Positions 22,973 through 33,730 of a stretch of DNA of 64,000 nucleotides are shown here, in pieces. Origin of the DNA: Craterostigma plantagineum (taxonomy: Eukaryota; Streptophyta; Magnoliopsida; Lamiales; Linderniaceae). Numbering within the stretch: position 1 is the first letter of the stretch; the number at the start of each line of letters is the position of its first letter. Location of the stretch: positions 1 to 64,000 of the forward strand of contig JAPQWV010000751.1 in the NCBI GenBank assembly GCA_027422505.1, written 5' to 3'. A program made the translations under genes and the position numbers. The notes beneath the pieces were generated by a model that was not told the origin of the DNA, did no database searches, and saw only the letters and a program-made list of their open reading frames with translations.

Positions 22973-25900
22973 TATATGTCATATTCACCTTAGCTCCGAA
23001 ACTATATATTAATCTACTTAGCGAACCTGAGCATTGTTTTGGAAAAAAAAACCTGAGCATTGACCCGTCAACGTTCACTTATAATTAAAACAAGTTGCGA
23101 TGGTCACAATTTATCGAACATGATTTTTTCCTTCATAAGTTTAATGTATAGGTATTAATTGAACAATGTACCATATTGTTTTTTGACTCTCTTTCGAGGC
23201 CACAAACCACATGGCAACGGCAAAAGGGATTTTGATTTTTGTCCCACACTTTACATGGTAAGGATTAAAAGATGTAGAAAAGGGTAGCATTAGTTTAATA
23301 ATGACGATGCTAGAGAAGAAAAAAAAAATTCATTGTGGCATAGCATGTAGAAAAGGATAAAAACCATTACCTATAAAGTTGAAAACATGACAAGATGGAT
23401 CAAAAGTTGTCAAAAGATTAACTTGAATAAATTTCAACCCTACAATATGGTTTGGGCCTTCATTATAGTACTAATATTCGTCGTTAATTAATCATAGGTT
23501 TGATGATTATATTAGGTTTCTTCATGTCCCTAATCGCATAAGTAATTCACAAAGTGAATTAGGGTTTCAAGACAATGGATGATTGGTTGTGAAATTGCTA
23601 AAAAAACCTTTAGGCCATCATGTCTTGTCGCCCGTCGGACTCGCCTGTGGGTCCCACGACGATGAACGGATATCCTCTTAAAAGGTGTAATAATATTTGT
23701 ACATAGTGGTGCTAAGTTGCAAGATATTCTCTTTTCCTCGAACTACCATTTGTTGCTAGAGAATTGGTTCTTTGTAGTAGACATAGATTTAGAAACTTTT
23801 TTTGTGGTATGTAGCGAACCAAGAAATGAGGGGAACACATTCATGCATAAGTTGAAGATAATAGAATAGAATATTTATATCACACAACTAGGGATATATA
23901 TGTTAGCATGACTTTGCTTCTTCCTTTTTCTTGGATGGTAACTTATTTTCGTGAATGTTCAATTAGTGTGATGTAACTTTGCAAAATTGGAAAACTTTTA
24001 ACGGGCAAAGATAGGTACAATATATCCATATGCTACGAATAAGGTGTAAATAAGTCGAGCTTGAGTCATTTTTAGTCTCAAGCTATGAGGCGGTCTTTTT
24101 TCGACCACGAGCTTTAAGCTTGAAAATTTTATATTTAGATGAAAACTTACAAACAAAAAAAAAAAAAAACAAGAGTCGATTGGTGAGCTTTGCTCGAGCT
24201 CGAGATCGAATATCGAGTCAAGTTTCAGCCCAGCTATGAACAACCATTAAATATGATATTTTACTATGGACATGTTTATTTCGATCCTATACTAGCCATT
24301 AATTACAACGTGACATGTCGTATGATTGACTCTACTCTAATCATATCAAAATTTAATTTTATGTATCCAAAAAGAATCCCATCATCGAACTGTGTCACCA
24401 ATAAAATGTCGTATGTGGAATATGTATTGATTATTTATTAACATAAATTTATCGCAACAAAATATTATACTACGACAAGACGAGTGTGGCACCTTACACA
24501 TGGCCCATTTATATGGGTCCAATGTTGTAAGAAAGTGACCCATTAGAGCAATAAGTAGAAATATATAAGGCCCAATGCCTTCTCATTTGCTTCCATCACA
24601 TTAAATGCATATTTCTCCTACTTTCCTTTTAAGTGTATGCCTGTTCTTGACCAGATATGGAAAATAAAATAATCTTAAAATATTTTAGCTACTTGCTTTA
24701 GAAAAACTCAAAAACTAAAGACGTTCGATACGAGAACGTGGCGCAACCATACACTTAAAAGAATTTAAGTATCATCACTTTCAATCGATTGTGATCGAAC
24801 ATAAGATAAAAACGTGACAGTGCATTAAATACCAAGAAGAATTTAATCACGTTTCAAATCCCAGCATTTAAACCATTTATTATCATCATCATAGTCACAT
24901 TACTCGTCATTGATTGTCGTGCCTGTTCTGAAACCGTTTCTGCGGCGGCGATCGGAGGTCGTCCGTCGGCGAATATCGACCCTTTTCAGCGTACTACGGC
25001 GACGTCTTGGAATCTTTCAATTTGAATTAAGGCTTTTATTGGGCCAATTTTACTAGGCCCATAAGCTTGTATATTATTGGGCTGTTATTTTCTAGACCTA
25101 TTTCGTACTTATGTATACATCCAATTCAACTTCGGCCCATTTAATATGGATTCTCAAAGAATCTTTCGTAATCACATACTTTTTCCTCAATAATAGATCT
25201 ATGAAGATCTTTTGTTTCTAATAGAGCTAAAAAATCAAATAATGGGCTGGTGTGAAGCCATGTCATCGAATAAGATTTTGAGGCCATGTTTAGATATTTT
25301 TCTACGAGTCCAATTATTGCAATATGGAGTAAATTTAGTGAGTCAAAAAAAGGTTTTAGTTGACTTGGAACGATAATAGAACTAATCCACTTGGATTGAA
25401 CTTGTAATAGCGAGACATTACAAACTGGTTTTATATATATGCAAGAGACAAGAATAAGTTTTTGAAATTTGTATGTAGTGATTATCGTATTATTTGGGAA
25501 ATAGGCCATTCTTCTTGATGAGTTAGACATTTAACCATTTTTTTCATCTAGAAAAGGAATCACAATTGGCAATACAAAATTGCCAAGTGGCAAGTAGGAT
25601 ATATAATTCTCAAAGACTTTCCTTTAAATAAAGTTTATATTTTGAAAACAGAAGGTGAAAATATTCTCCCATACATCTCTCTTCTTTTTATATCTTTAAA
25701 TGTTCCTGAAGATAGGGATCAATCAATTTTGCATGTAAATGTATCGTGGACCATATGATACTCACATTGGAACAATCTCTTATCTTATGTGGACGAAAAA
25801 TAACCATGAAACAACTGGATTTTTTTTTTTTCCAGAATCTTATATTGCACGAGTAACGAGACACGTCATCGACCACACCACACCACAATTGTTGTCTTCG

Positions 25901-26049
25901 TCTTTATGTTACCAATATTTCGTCTGTAGAAAACTAGAAATAAAATATTTATTTATTAATCAAAGGACCCTCTTACACGTCTTCAACTTGCAATAATAAT
26001 CATCGCAAAAATCCCACTTCGCAAAGATTTCCTATGCTGTCAACCAGTC
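21371..26049. other. Intergenic DNA between GH3 and BBX genes
   Basis: No gene can be supported in about 4.7 kb. A TA microsatellite is at about 22939-22976 and poly-A runs are common. The longest frame, 25141-25530 on minus, matches no family I recognise. A short GC-rich island near 24940-25000 stands out but has no readable domain. Confidence 0.6.
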
Positions 26050-26321
26050 GTGAGCAATCCACGTGAACAACATAGGCAAATCTCTTAATTTTTTTGCGTT
26101 TTCCAATTCTCAGGCTGCCAAAACCTCCGTAGGGCCTCTCATATCAATTGTTACCTAAATCGCTCAATCGAACACGTTAATTTTTTTAAGAAATTATCAC
26201 CTCGGTACGCCGTCCACGTGTGAATAATAAATAATGAATTTTCTTAGAATTTAACGTGTTGAAGAGTGCGATTTAGGTTAGCAACGGATATGAGAGGGTC
26301 TGCGGAGGTTTTGACGGCGTT

Positions 26322-26937
26322 CAGTGGCGGACCCAGGATTTGATATCCGGGGGGTCGACAAGTTTTTGTACCTTAAAAAACCGTAAGCTTGTATACCTTT
26401 TTTTAAATATATTTTGTGTTTACTTAAACATAATTTATTTATTATATTGGAAAAAATGTTATAGATTTAGAAAAGAAATAACAAAGATTTTTTTTTAAAT
26501 GATAAACTTGAAAAGTTCCCATTCAAAAAATTATTGAGTAATAAATAAATAATAAATATTTAATTAAAAAGATATAAGTATTAGCAAAGTTTTATATATG
26601 TTAAGTTGGAGATATTTAATTTTTGTAATCAGAAATATTTTGGTGGATAAATAATATAAACAGGTCATATCATACAAAAAAGTACAATTAATTGGTTTAT
26701 ATGAAAATATAATGTAAACGTTAAAAGAAAAAATATATGAAAATGTAAACGTTAAAAGATAGAAATTATTGTTTGACTTGACAAAATGTTATTCGATCCC
26801 GTAACCTTTTGGGCAATGTAGGCGAACTTAACCACTACACTACAATCTAAAACTTCGAATCTAATAGTATTAATGATACATATCCAAGCGGCTGGGGGGT
26901 CAATGGCCCCCCAAGCCCCTACGTAGGTCCGCCGCTG
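26322..26937. mobile_element. hAT-like non-autonomous element with 8-bp target duplication
   Basis: The element starts CAGTGGCGGACCCAGG and ends in the complement of CAGCGGCGGACCTACG. It is flanked on both sides by ACGGCGTT (26314-26321 and 26938-26945). An 8-bp target duplication with CAGTGG-type ends is the signature of the hAT superfamily. At 616 bp with no transposase frame it needs an enzyme from elsewhere. It sits inside the right arm of the foldback element, so it is the younger of the two. Confidence 0.85.
26790..26850 (-). other. tRNA-like segment inside the hAT-like element
   Basis: On minus it reads TAGTGTAGTGGTTAAG, resembling an A box, then GGTTACGGGATCGAATAAC, a degenerate B box (GGTTCGAATCC). 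It cannot fold as a full tRNA and has no clear anticodon arm. It is more likely a SINE-like piece carried by this repeat family. Confidence 0.5.
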
Positions 26938-27017
26938 ACGGCGTTGATAATTGAAAAAACGCAAAAAAATTGAAAGATTGCTTATGTGGCTCACGCGTAG
27001 GTGGGCACGCTAATCTC

Positions 27018-27046
27018 ATATATATATATATATATATAATATATAT

Positions 27047-27085
<39 letters not shown>
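27018..27085. repeat. TA microsatellite upstream of BBX
   Basis: A long (TA)n run with a few interruptions ends about 60 bp before the BBX start codon. It lies in the likely promoter/5' leader, so its length could affect the gene. Confidence 0.9.
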
Positions 27086-27087
<2 letters not shown>

Positions 27088-27144
27088 CCACACACAAACA
27101 CAGTCTCTACAGTGATTAATTAATTATTTGCCGATCGACAAAAT

Positions 27145-27890
27145 ATGTCGAAGAGGAAATGCGATCTCTGCGATAATAAGCCGGCGAGGATGTTCTGCGA
27201 TTCAGACCAAGCCAGCCTTTGCTTTAGCTGCGACGAGAAGGTCCACGCGGCCAATTTCTTGGTCGCGAAGCACGCGCGGACGCTTCTCTGCCACGTGTGC
27301 GGGTCGCCGACGGCGTGGACTGCTCACGGGCCTAAGCTGGGACCCACCTTGTCGGTGTGCCACGCGTGCAGCCACGGTCGCCGAGGCGGCCGTCCTAATA
27401 ACGTCGCCGGCGGTGACGTTACTGCCACTGGGGAAGAAGTCGAAGTTTATTATTCTGAAGAAAGCGACGACGATCAGTATGATGATAGCGTTTGTGATTC
27501 TGAAGAAGGAGAGAATCAGGTGGTTCCATGGTCGTCGGAGGGAGATGCTACGTGGCAGAGTGATGATGATGATGATGCTGCCTTCGAGACCGAGGTTTGT
27601 GCATATGGTTTTCTGAAGTTTTTTTTTTTTTTTTTTTTAATCTTTTGTTATGTTGGGCTTAATTTTTATTTCATGATGTCTCTATTTTTGTTTTTTTTTT
27701 CTTTGTGTAGGATGAAGATGGATGCTGTTCGTCGACGCCCATAGCTGAAGCCAAATCACTAGAAATTAAAAATAATAGTAATAGTTCATTTCAAGAATCT
27801 GATGAAGATGATGAATCGCCTTCTGAGCTAAGACCATCGAAGATCCGAAGAAGGAATGAAGACGAACATACGTTCAGTGGCCGTTATTGA
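27145..27890 (+). CDS. BBX28/29-like: B-box zinc finger protein, BBX28/BBX29-like, two exons
   Basis: Exons are 27145-27594 and 27711-27890; the GT-AG intron is 116 bp with poly-T runs. The product is 209 residues. A B-box spans about residues 4-47 (CDLCDNKPARMFC, CFSCDEKVH, then NFLVAKHARTLLC). A short second cysteine-rich part follows (CHVCGSPTAWTAHG...SVCHAC). The tail is acidic with ENQVVPWS, a motif shared with Arabidopsis BBX28/29, and then a basic KIRRRNED segment that may be a nuclear signal. These are nuclear light-signalling cofactors; BBX28 restrains HY5-dependent photomorphogenesis. Its order with the neighbouring GH3 and USP genes supports the assignment. I see no coding damage. 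Confidence 0.92.
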
Positions 27891-28525
27891 TTTAATGTCA
27901 TTAACCTTTTGTCTGCTTAATTCATTGCACTGCAGTATTGTATGTGTGCCTTACTTCGCTCTGAGTTACAGCATTTGTTCACTTTTTCTTCTTTTGCGTT
28001 CACAAATTAATCATATTATATAGTGAACAAAAGATGGCATGGGGGCCTAAAATGGGATTTTACTTAAATCTCCATTAGATGTACAAAGTACGTCGCAAGC
28101 AACCATATAACAGGCGTCATACACTTTTCAAGACAAGATACAAACAAGTAGAAATGTTTAGGCATCTGTTGGTCATTCGATACTTCAGTTATGAGAAATA
28201 AAAAGGTAACTACGAACAACTAACTAACTAACTACCTATGACAAATAGAAATATGGCAGGATAGACAATGGTGAAAGGGAGTCGAAATTTATTTTCAAAA
28301 CAAACCCTACAGCCAGTGCTCTTTTACTAAGGGTCCATAATCGTTGTTCAAACAAAAGGCACAAAACCAATCCATAATCCCAATTGTTATTCAGTACGAT
28401 GATGTTCTCCGCACACAAATCCGGCACATAGGAGGGCAAATGCAATAAAAGGATAAAGCCTAACAAATCTCTTATCATTCTATAAAGAGAACACCGCAAT
28501 ACAGCACGTAACGGCGAGACTAGGC
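27891..28525. other. Intergenic DNA between convergent BBX and USP genes
   Basis: No extra gene is supportable. It should hold the 3' ends of both transcripts, which converge here. Confidence 0.6.
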
Positions 28526-29561
28526 TCACAACTCAGCTCTATACACTGCAGTTGCACCTCACATTCACATCAAGAACTCAACACTGAAAGCCCCACTTAT
28601 CAAATCATCAGAACATATGCACCCCAATAACCCCGTCATTAAACAAACATAATCCGGTAATAATCGACCAACCATCTCGTAAAAACCGTACTTTCCATTA
28701 TTCAGTTTCGCCTCCCATTCTTAACTACAATCTACTTCCAATAACCAATATCAGAAAACCTTTCCAGCCCATAATATACAATTTTTCAAACTAATAGGGA
28801 CAGCAAACTACCGAAGACACAAGATACAAACACAAATTCCTGCAATATTAACAATACAATAAGAAAATCATACCAACAGAATCATTACCTTTCTTCTCCT
28901 TCAACTCCTCATCCTCATCAACATCAGCTGAACCAACAGAAACAACAGGCGTATGCCCACTGATAACACCGTCCTTCTCATCAGGGTACCTCACCACAAC
29001 CACAGGACACACGCAGTGCCTCACACAGTAATCACTCACACTACCCAATCTTCCATCTGCAGCTTTCTTCGCAGCACCAAAGCCTCTGCTCCCCATGATC
29101 ACAGCACTCAATCCCAACCTCTCAACTTCCAAACAGAGCCTCTCCTTCATATCATGGTCCTTCACAATATGAATCTTAAACGGAATACCAGCACCCGACA
29201 AGGGCCGAGCAAGATCGCCGGCCTTCGACGTGGTGAAGTTGTCGAAGTCGTCTTCGAGCTTCTGCTGGTCAGCTGGATCGACGAGGTCGACGGATCCCCA
29301 ATCGGCGCCGTAGAGGACGGAGGTCGGTCTTACGTGGACCAGTACGACGCCGTCGCCCGGTCGTAGGTAGTTTCTGACGGTCCACTTCACGGCGAAGGCG
29401 GATTCATCGGAGAGATCGACGGCAATGCCTATCTTTCTTTGAGCAGATGAGAGCGGAGTTTGAGGCGAGGTCGTTGAGGTCCTCCTCGGGGAAGAGGCAC
29501 GGACTCTGACGGCGGCGATCGGCGGTAGATCGGAGGTGGAATCCGATGGCTGTTGCTGCAT
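28526..29561 (-). CDS. PHOS32/34-like: Universal stress protein (UspA domain), PHOS32/PHOS34-like
   Basis: Exon 1 runs 29561-28889 and ends at a good donor (AAAG|GTAATG). The second exon is tentative: an acceptor TGCAACTGCAG puts it at 28545-28526 and adds VYRAEL before a stop; without splicing the frame runs on to 28848. The UspA fold spans about residues 43-192 (KIGIAVDLSDESAFAVKW ... IHIVKDHDMKERLCLEVERL ... GSRGFGAAKKAADGRLGSVS), including the ATP-binding G-x2-G-x9-GS pattern. Ser24-Pro25 sits in ASSPRR, like the MAP-kinase site of Arabidopsis PHOS32. Such proteins bind nucleotide and are phosphorylated on microbial or stress signals. It neighbours BBX28/29, as in Arabidopsis. Confidence 0.9.
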
Positions 29562-29879
29562 TTCTGATTATGTGTAATCGCTGTATAGATTAGCGATTTG
29601 ACTCTTTACTCTTCGTCGTTGACTAATTCTATTGTTGGAGAAAGAAGGAATATTAGGGGATTACTGTGAGACTAGAATATATTTTTTAATTATTGTTTGT
29701 ATAAGAGCCAAGGATAATCGAAGGCGAGGGTTCGGTACCTTGCACAGTCGATATTGATGAGAGCGAAATTCGTTTGGAGTTGGATGAGTCGATTTCCTTG
29801 GCGGATTTGGAATTTCTGGGCGTGGAGTTTTGGTAGCTCTGCGTTTTAATTTTGTTTCCTTACTATTATTTATGCAACG
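29562..29879 (-). promoter_or_regulatory. Short promoter and 5' leader of the USP gene
   Basis: On minus a TATA-like CATAAATAATAG lies at 29863-29874. A possible leader-intron donor (TGCAAG|GTACCG) is near 29740, with the ATG at 29561. Only about 10 bp separate the TATA-like box from the end of the MULE, so the original upstream sequence has been pushed 3.85 kb away. Confidence 0.5.
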
Positions 29880-30049
29880 ATTCACCGCCCTTTTTACTTG
29901 TTATCGCCCCTAAAGGACTGTAAAAAGACGATTTTGCCCTTATGATATTTAAATTAATTTGAAAAGAAAAACTAACGTCTACCAACAATTTCGGTACGAA
30001 TACGGACAACTACATACACAATTAAATTGGAACGATCTTCGGCAAACGA

Positions 30050-30330
30050 TCGAAACTCGGTAACATTTTAGGACCGATCAATTAACATCTTCGGCCCTGC
30101 AGTACACGGGCCTAACGAAATTTTCGGCCGGACTGTGTGCGCCGATCTATTTTTTTGTCCTAGACACTGCTTGGCCGAAAAATTCGTTCGGCCCTGCAGA
30201 CACCCGGCCGATCGAAATTTTCGGCCCTGACAGGTCTGGCCGAAAATGTCGATCGGCCGGGACACTGCAAAGCCGAAAATTTCGTTAGGCCCGTGCATTG
30301 CAGCGCCGAAAATCTCGATTCACCGTTTTT
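30050..30330. repeat. Left subterminal TTTCGGCC repeats of the MULE
   Basis: Repeated short blocks (ATTTTCGGCC, GCCGAAAAT, CGATCGGCC, both orientations) fill this stretch, and the same motif fills 33240-33430 near the other end. Subterminal repeats of this sort are common transposase-binding regions; that role is inferred here. Confidence 0.65.
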
Positions 30331-30561
30331 TTAAGTTTCTCGGGAATAATTATTTGTATTAGTAATTTTTTGTGTTATAATTTGTGACTATCTATTGTAT
30401 TAGTAATTCGAAACGGAATAAAGATGCAAAAATTATTCCAAACATAAACAGTACGCGTCCGATACATAAACGAAACAAAAAAAATAATAACACGGATGGT
30501 CCGCTGCACTGCCTGGCCAAAAAATAGACAGTCACAAATTATAGTGCTCCATTAGGTTCAG

Positions 30562-33137
30562 CTAGTGATCCAATCGACTCTGATATCTTCTTTCCCAACC
30601 GGCAACTCGACCAACACGATTCGTGAACCAATACGGATGTAAGATGGGCATAGGAAACTCTGGACATAAGTTATAATTTCCCAACTGGCACGCAGTAGCA
30701 ATATTGTGTTCTAATGCATGTTGATGTTCGACCCATTGCCGTACCCGTTGAGGATAATTACAGCGTTCCAAAGTGTCGTCACAACCCACAGATCACACGA
30801 TGTCATCATCCAGTGGTTTATTCCATCCCCAGCGTATACGATTCACCTGCATTTCCAATGACTCACTATAGTACAATGCTGAGTAACGCTCCCAGTGGCC
30901 GCGAGTTCGTTCGCGACGTGATTCCTTACGGTGATCAATTCGTCCTCGTCATTGTAAATATGATGTGCAATAACGCGAAATCCACAGTTGCTGTCAGCCA
31001 CCACATCCTTATAGCTAACTATATATGGATGGATGACTGTTGTTACGCAATTCGCCAAGTGGGTGCGGTAGAAGTCTGATTCACCTGTAGAATACATTTT
31101 TCAGTATTAGATGTGCATCCGTGTTTGAACGAATTTACGAGTAAAAGATAGTAGTACCTGTCTCTGTAGTAGATCCACGAGACCGCTTCGCAGACGAAGA
31201 TGACGTACGACCCTGGCTGCTACGACTGGTACTGCTGCCCCCTCCACTGCGTCCACCCCTTGGGATTGTGTACTCCCAAGCACTTCGATCCCGCTTCGTC
31301 GAGTTTTTTTTTCTTCAGCCGACCTTTGACAGACGTCTTAATGCCAGGCTCATTCCACTGTTGGGCGTCGGGATACAGATGTTCGTGAACGATTCGATGG
31401 AGGCCACGCATAACGGCGGGATCGCGGTCTTCTACCTCACGCATGAGCTCGTATAAGTATTCCGATCAGAAATATCGGGAGTTACTCTCTCGGCGATCGT
31501 CAGTGTCCTCCAGAAATCATGCACAAAGTCTGCAGCAACAAGGTAGTTGTTGTCGACACACTGCTGAAGCTCGCATGCACATGGGAGCTCATGCGTACAT
31601 CGTACCACACATCCGCGCTCGGAGTAAACTTCATCTGCCAACTCTTTAGCATGCCTCAACTCAGTTCCCATTATCGATATTGAATGGTGTAACTCTGAAC
31701 AATATCGTGTGGAATGGTAATCCTGAGTTTCAAATAGGTCGTTTTGAGCGGGACTCCTCCAGTGCCTGCATGTTAAGATAAAAAATATTAAAAACGGATT
31801 TCGTTTGACACGTAATAATAATTAATTTACCTTTCTGATGCGATTCAGTTGATTCTGAATCTGCTCGTTCACCTTCACCCACACTGTGTCAAGAGACCCA
31901 GTGGCCGAGTTCAGCCATTGCTTTAGCTCGCTGTGAGCACTCTCCACACGACATGTAGTGGTATAACTGAAATGAAGCACCTGGTTCGTCCAAGCTTTGA
32001 CGAACTTCTCCTTATGCACCAACCATGTCGTCTCAACGTACTGGACGATAGCGGAGTCGGCTACCCAACGCAGACACATGTCACTATATGCCTGCTCGTA
32101 AGCGTCCATCGTCGGAGCTTCCACGACTGCTTTCCAGGCCTTATGCGTGAAGTGAGCTGCGGTCTTATTGTTCTTCCCCGTCAGCCGATAAGCTTTGTTC
32201 TCCACGTCTTTATAAATATGCCACGTGCACAACAGATGGTGAGAATGCGAAAATACCTTCTGTACGGGTCGAAAAAGGCCCAACTCACGATTAGTCACAA
32301 TCGACGAAGGGTAGATACTTGGCCCCAGAATATCCCGAAGAGACTGCAACACCCACGCATAACTTTTCTCCGTCTCGTCCTCCATAACGGCAAACCCACA
32401 CATGAAGTTGTGATTACACGGAGTCATCCCTATAATCTCAACTAGAGGCATCTTGTACCTATTGGTCTTGTACGTAGAGTCAATGCCAATAAAGTACGGA
32501 TACATCCTCACCAGTGCGAATGAGTCCGGGTGTGCGAGAAAAATATGTATCAGCGCATTAGTCTCGACGTCTCTCGGGGACCGAACATAATATCCGGCTT
32601 GTGTTGCCTGGTGCATCAACTGGCTCACCACGTCTCGGCTCTCAGAAAAGTCTTCAAACGATCTCTGTAATTATATATATGTCTGATCATCGCGTGATCT
32701 TCTGCGTGTCGAGCCCTCATCGCTGAGAGGATATGAGCTGGTTTCGCTTGGGCAGCAGTCATTTCCTCTACGACCTTCCTTGCCTGGCTACTTAACCCAC
32801 TCGTCTGGCGGTGTCCCTTGGAATACTGTATGACAGGGTGATTGTGCATGGATTTCTCAGGTGGGCCCGTACGAATGTACCATTCCCTAGTCACTGAATC
32901 CTCCTAAACTATTATTAGAAACGGACATATGCACTTGTTAGACTTCGAAACCCTCTCCAATTCATCCACGTTGCCTCTATAACGTTCTCCGCGAGAATAT
33001 CTCATCAGTTTTTTCGTACCACATTTCTTATGCGACGAAATAATTAGCTCGAACACCAAGACCAATAGCAATGCCTTTCGCCCAGTTAATGGCTTCCACG
33101 TCGGTCGAAAATCGTCCTCCTCCGCGAAAATGCTCAC
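30562..33137 (-). pseudogene. MULE transposase with FAR1-type DNA-binding region, SWIM finger and OTU-like C-terminus, decayed
   Basis: Reading leftwards: a FAR1-type DNA-binding part (KKCGTKKLMRYSRGERY at about 33030; HNHPVIQYSKGHR at about 32830), the MULE catalytic core 32631-31822 (YFIGIDSTYKTNRYKMPLVE, LLCTWHIYKDVENKAYRL), a probable intron (AGAAAG|GTAAAT to about 31768), a SWIM-type finger (CTHELPCACEL, about 31590), and an OTU-like cysteine protease region (VVADSNCGFRVIAHHIYNDE, about 31010) ending WERRYQSRLDH at 30570. OTU tails are known in some plant MULE proteins. Frames shift near 32630 and 32900 and in the C-terminal part. The second catalytic Asp, normally in TDRE, is Asn (IVTNRELGLF), so the enzyme should be inactive even if the frame were whole. 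Confidence 0.85.
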
Positions 33138-33195
33138 TGTAGTTTACTCCGTCGCCGAAAAAGTCCTCCTGTGGCGCTCTCCAAATCCCTCCAAC

Positions 33196-33213
33196 GGGGG
33201 GGGGGGGGGGGGG
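33196..33213 (+). repeat. G homopolymer (18 bp)
   Basis: A run of 18 G lies near the right end of the MULE. Its exact length is unreliable in most sequencing data, and G runs of this size can form quadruplexes. Confidence 0.9.
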
Positions 33214-33239
33214 ATATTATGCAATTAAATATTAAAAAA

Positions 33240-33430
33240 ATAGGGTCGAACAAGTTTTTCGGCCGCCTATAGAGGCGGCCGAAAATGAATCTCGGTCGGT
33301 GCAGTTTCGGCCGATCGGTGTTATCGGTCGGCGCAACACCGATCGATCAACAATTTCGGCCATAATGACAGGGGCAAAAATGTTTTTCGGCCGTGCCATG
33401 CGCCGGCCCAATAATTCGTTCGATCGGGGC
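33240..33430. repeat. Right subterminal TTTCGGCC repeats of the MULE
   Basis: Mirror of 30050-30330: TTTTTCGGCCG, GGCCGAAAAT, TTTCGGCCGATCGG and CAATTTCGGCC occur within 200 bp in both orientations. Confidence 0.65.
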
Positions 33431-33730
33431 TTTTTTCAAACGATTGTTACCCGTGTCGTGTTCAATAATCCATCTATGTACGAACGATTGTTACGAGAAT
33501 TTGCTTACCAGTCGTGCGGATAGACCCTTTCCTTTCCCCTGTCCCTTTCCCCTGTCATCGATCCATTGCGATTTGAGTTTTTTTCTGTTTTGTTTCTGAT
33601 TTGGATGTGTGATTGCAATATGGAAAGTGTTATTTGGAAAATGACTTTCAATAGAAATTTTTATTCATAAGGGCAAAATCGTGTTTACTGTCCTTTAGGG
33701 GGCGGTGACTAGTAAAAAGGGGCGGTGAAT

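Larger units (their letters stand above)
26050..27012. mobile_element. Long foldback element (MITE-like), interrupted by a hAT-like insertion
   Basis: The left arm (about 26050-26195) pairs with a right arm in two pieces (about 26237-26321 and 26938-27012). Matching blocks include CAAAACCTCCG with CGGAGGTTTTG, ACCTAAATCGC with GCGATTTAGGT, TTTTTTGCGTTTTC with GAAAAAACGCAAAAAA, and CCACGTG / CACGCG ends. The loop is only about 40 bp, so the element is nearly one long hairpin. No coding content. Target duplications are not clear to me. Confidence 0.75.
29880..33730 (-). mobile_element. Mutator-like element (MULE) with ~68-bp terminal inverted repeats
   Basis: Left end 29880-29948 and right end about 33662-33730 are inverted copies: ATTCACCGCCC..., TAAAGGAC.G and AAAACGATTTTGCCC-like blocks in the left end are mirrored by GGGCAAAATCGTG, GTCCTTTAGG and GGGCGGTGAAT at the right. 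Between them lies a minus-strand transposase. I could not read a matching 9-bp target duplication (GCAACGATT against AATAGTAAT). Confidence 0.8.

Noticed and set aside
25141..25530. 129-codon open frame on minus
   Set aside because: No family resemblance, AT-rich composition and no splice or promoter context. Probably chance.
26790..26850. tRNA gene
   Set aside because: A and B box-like text is present, but no acceptor or anticodon stem can be formed.
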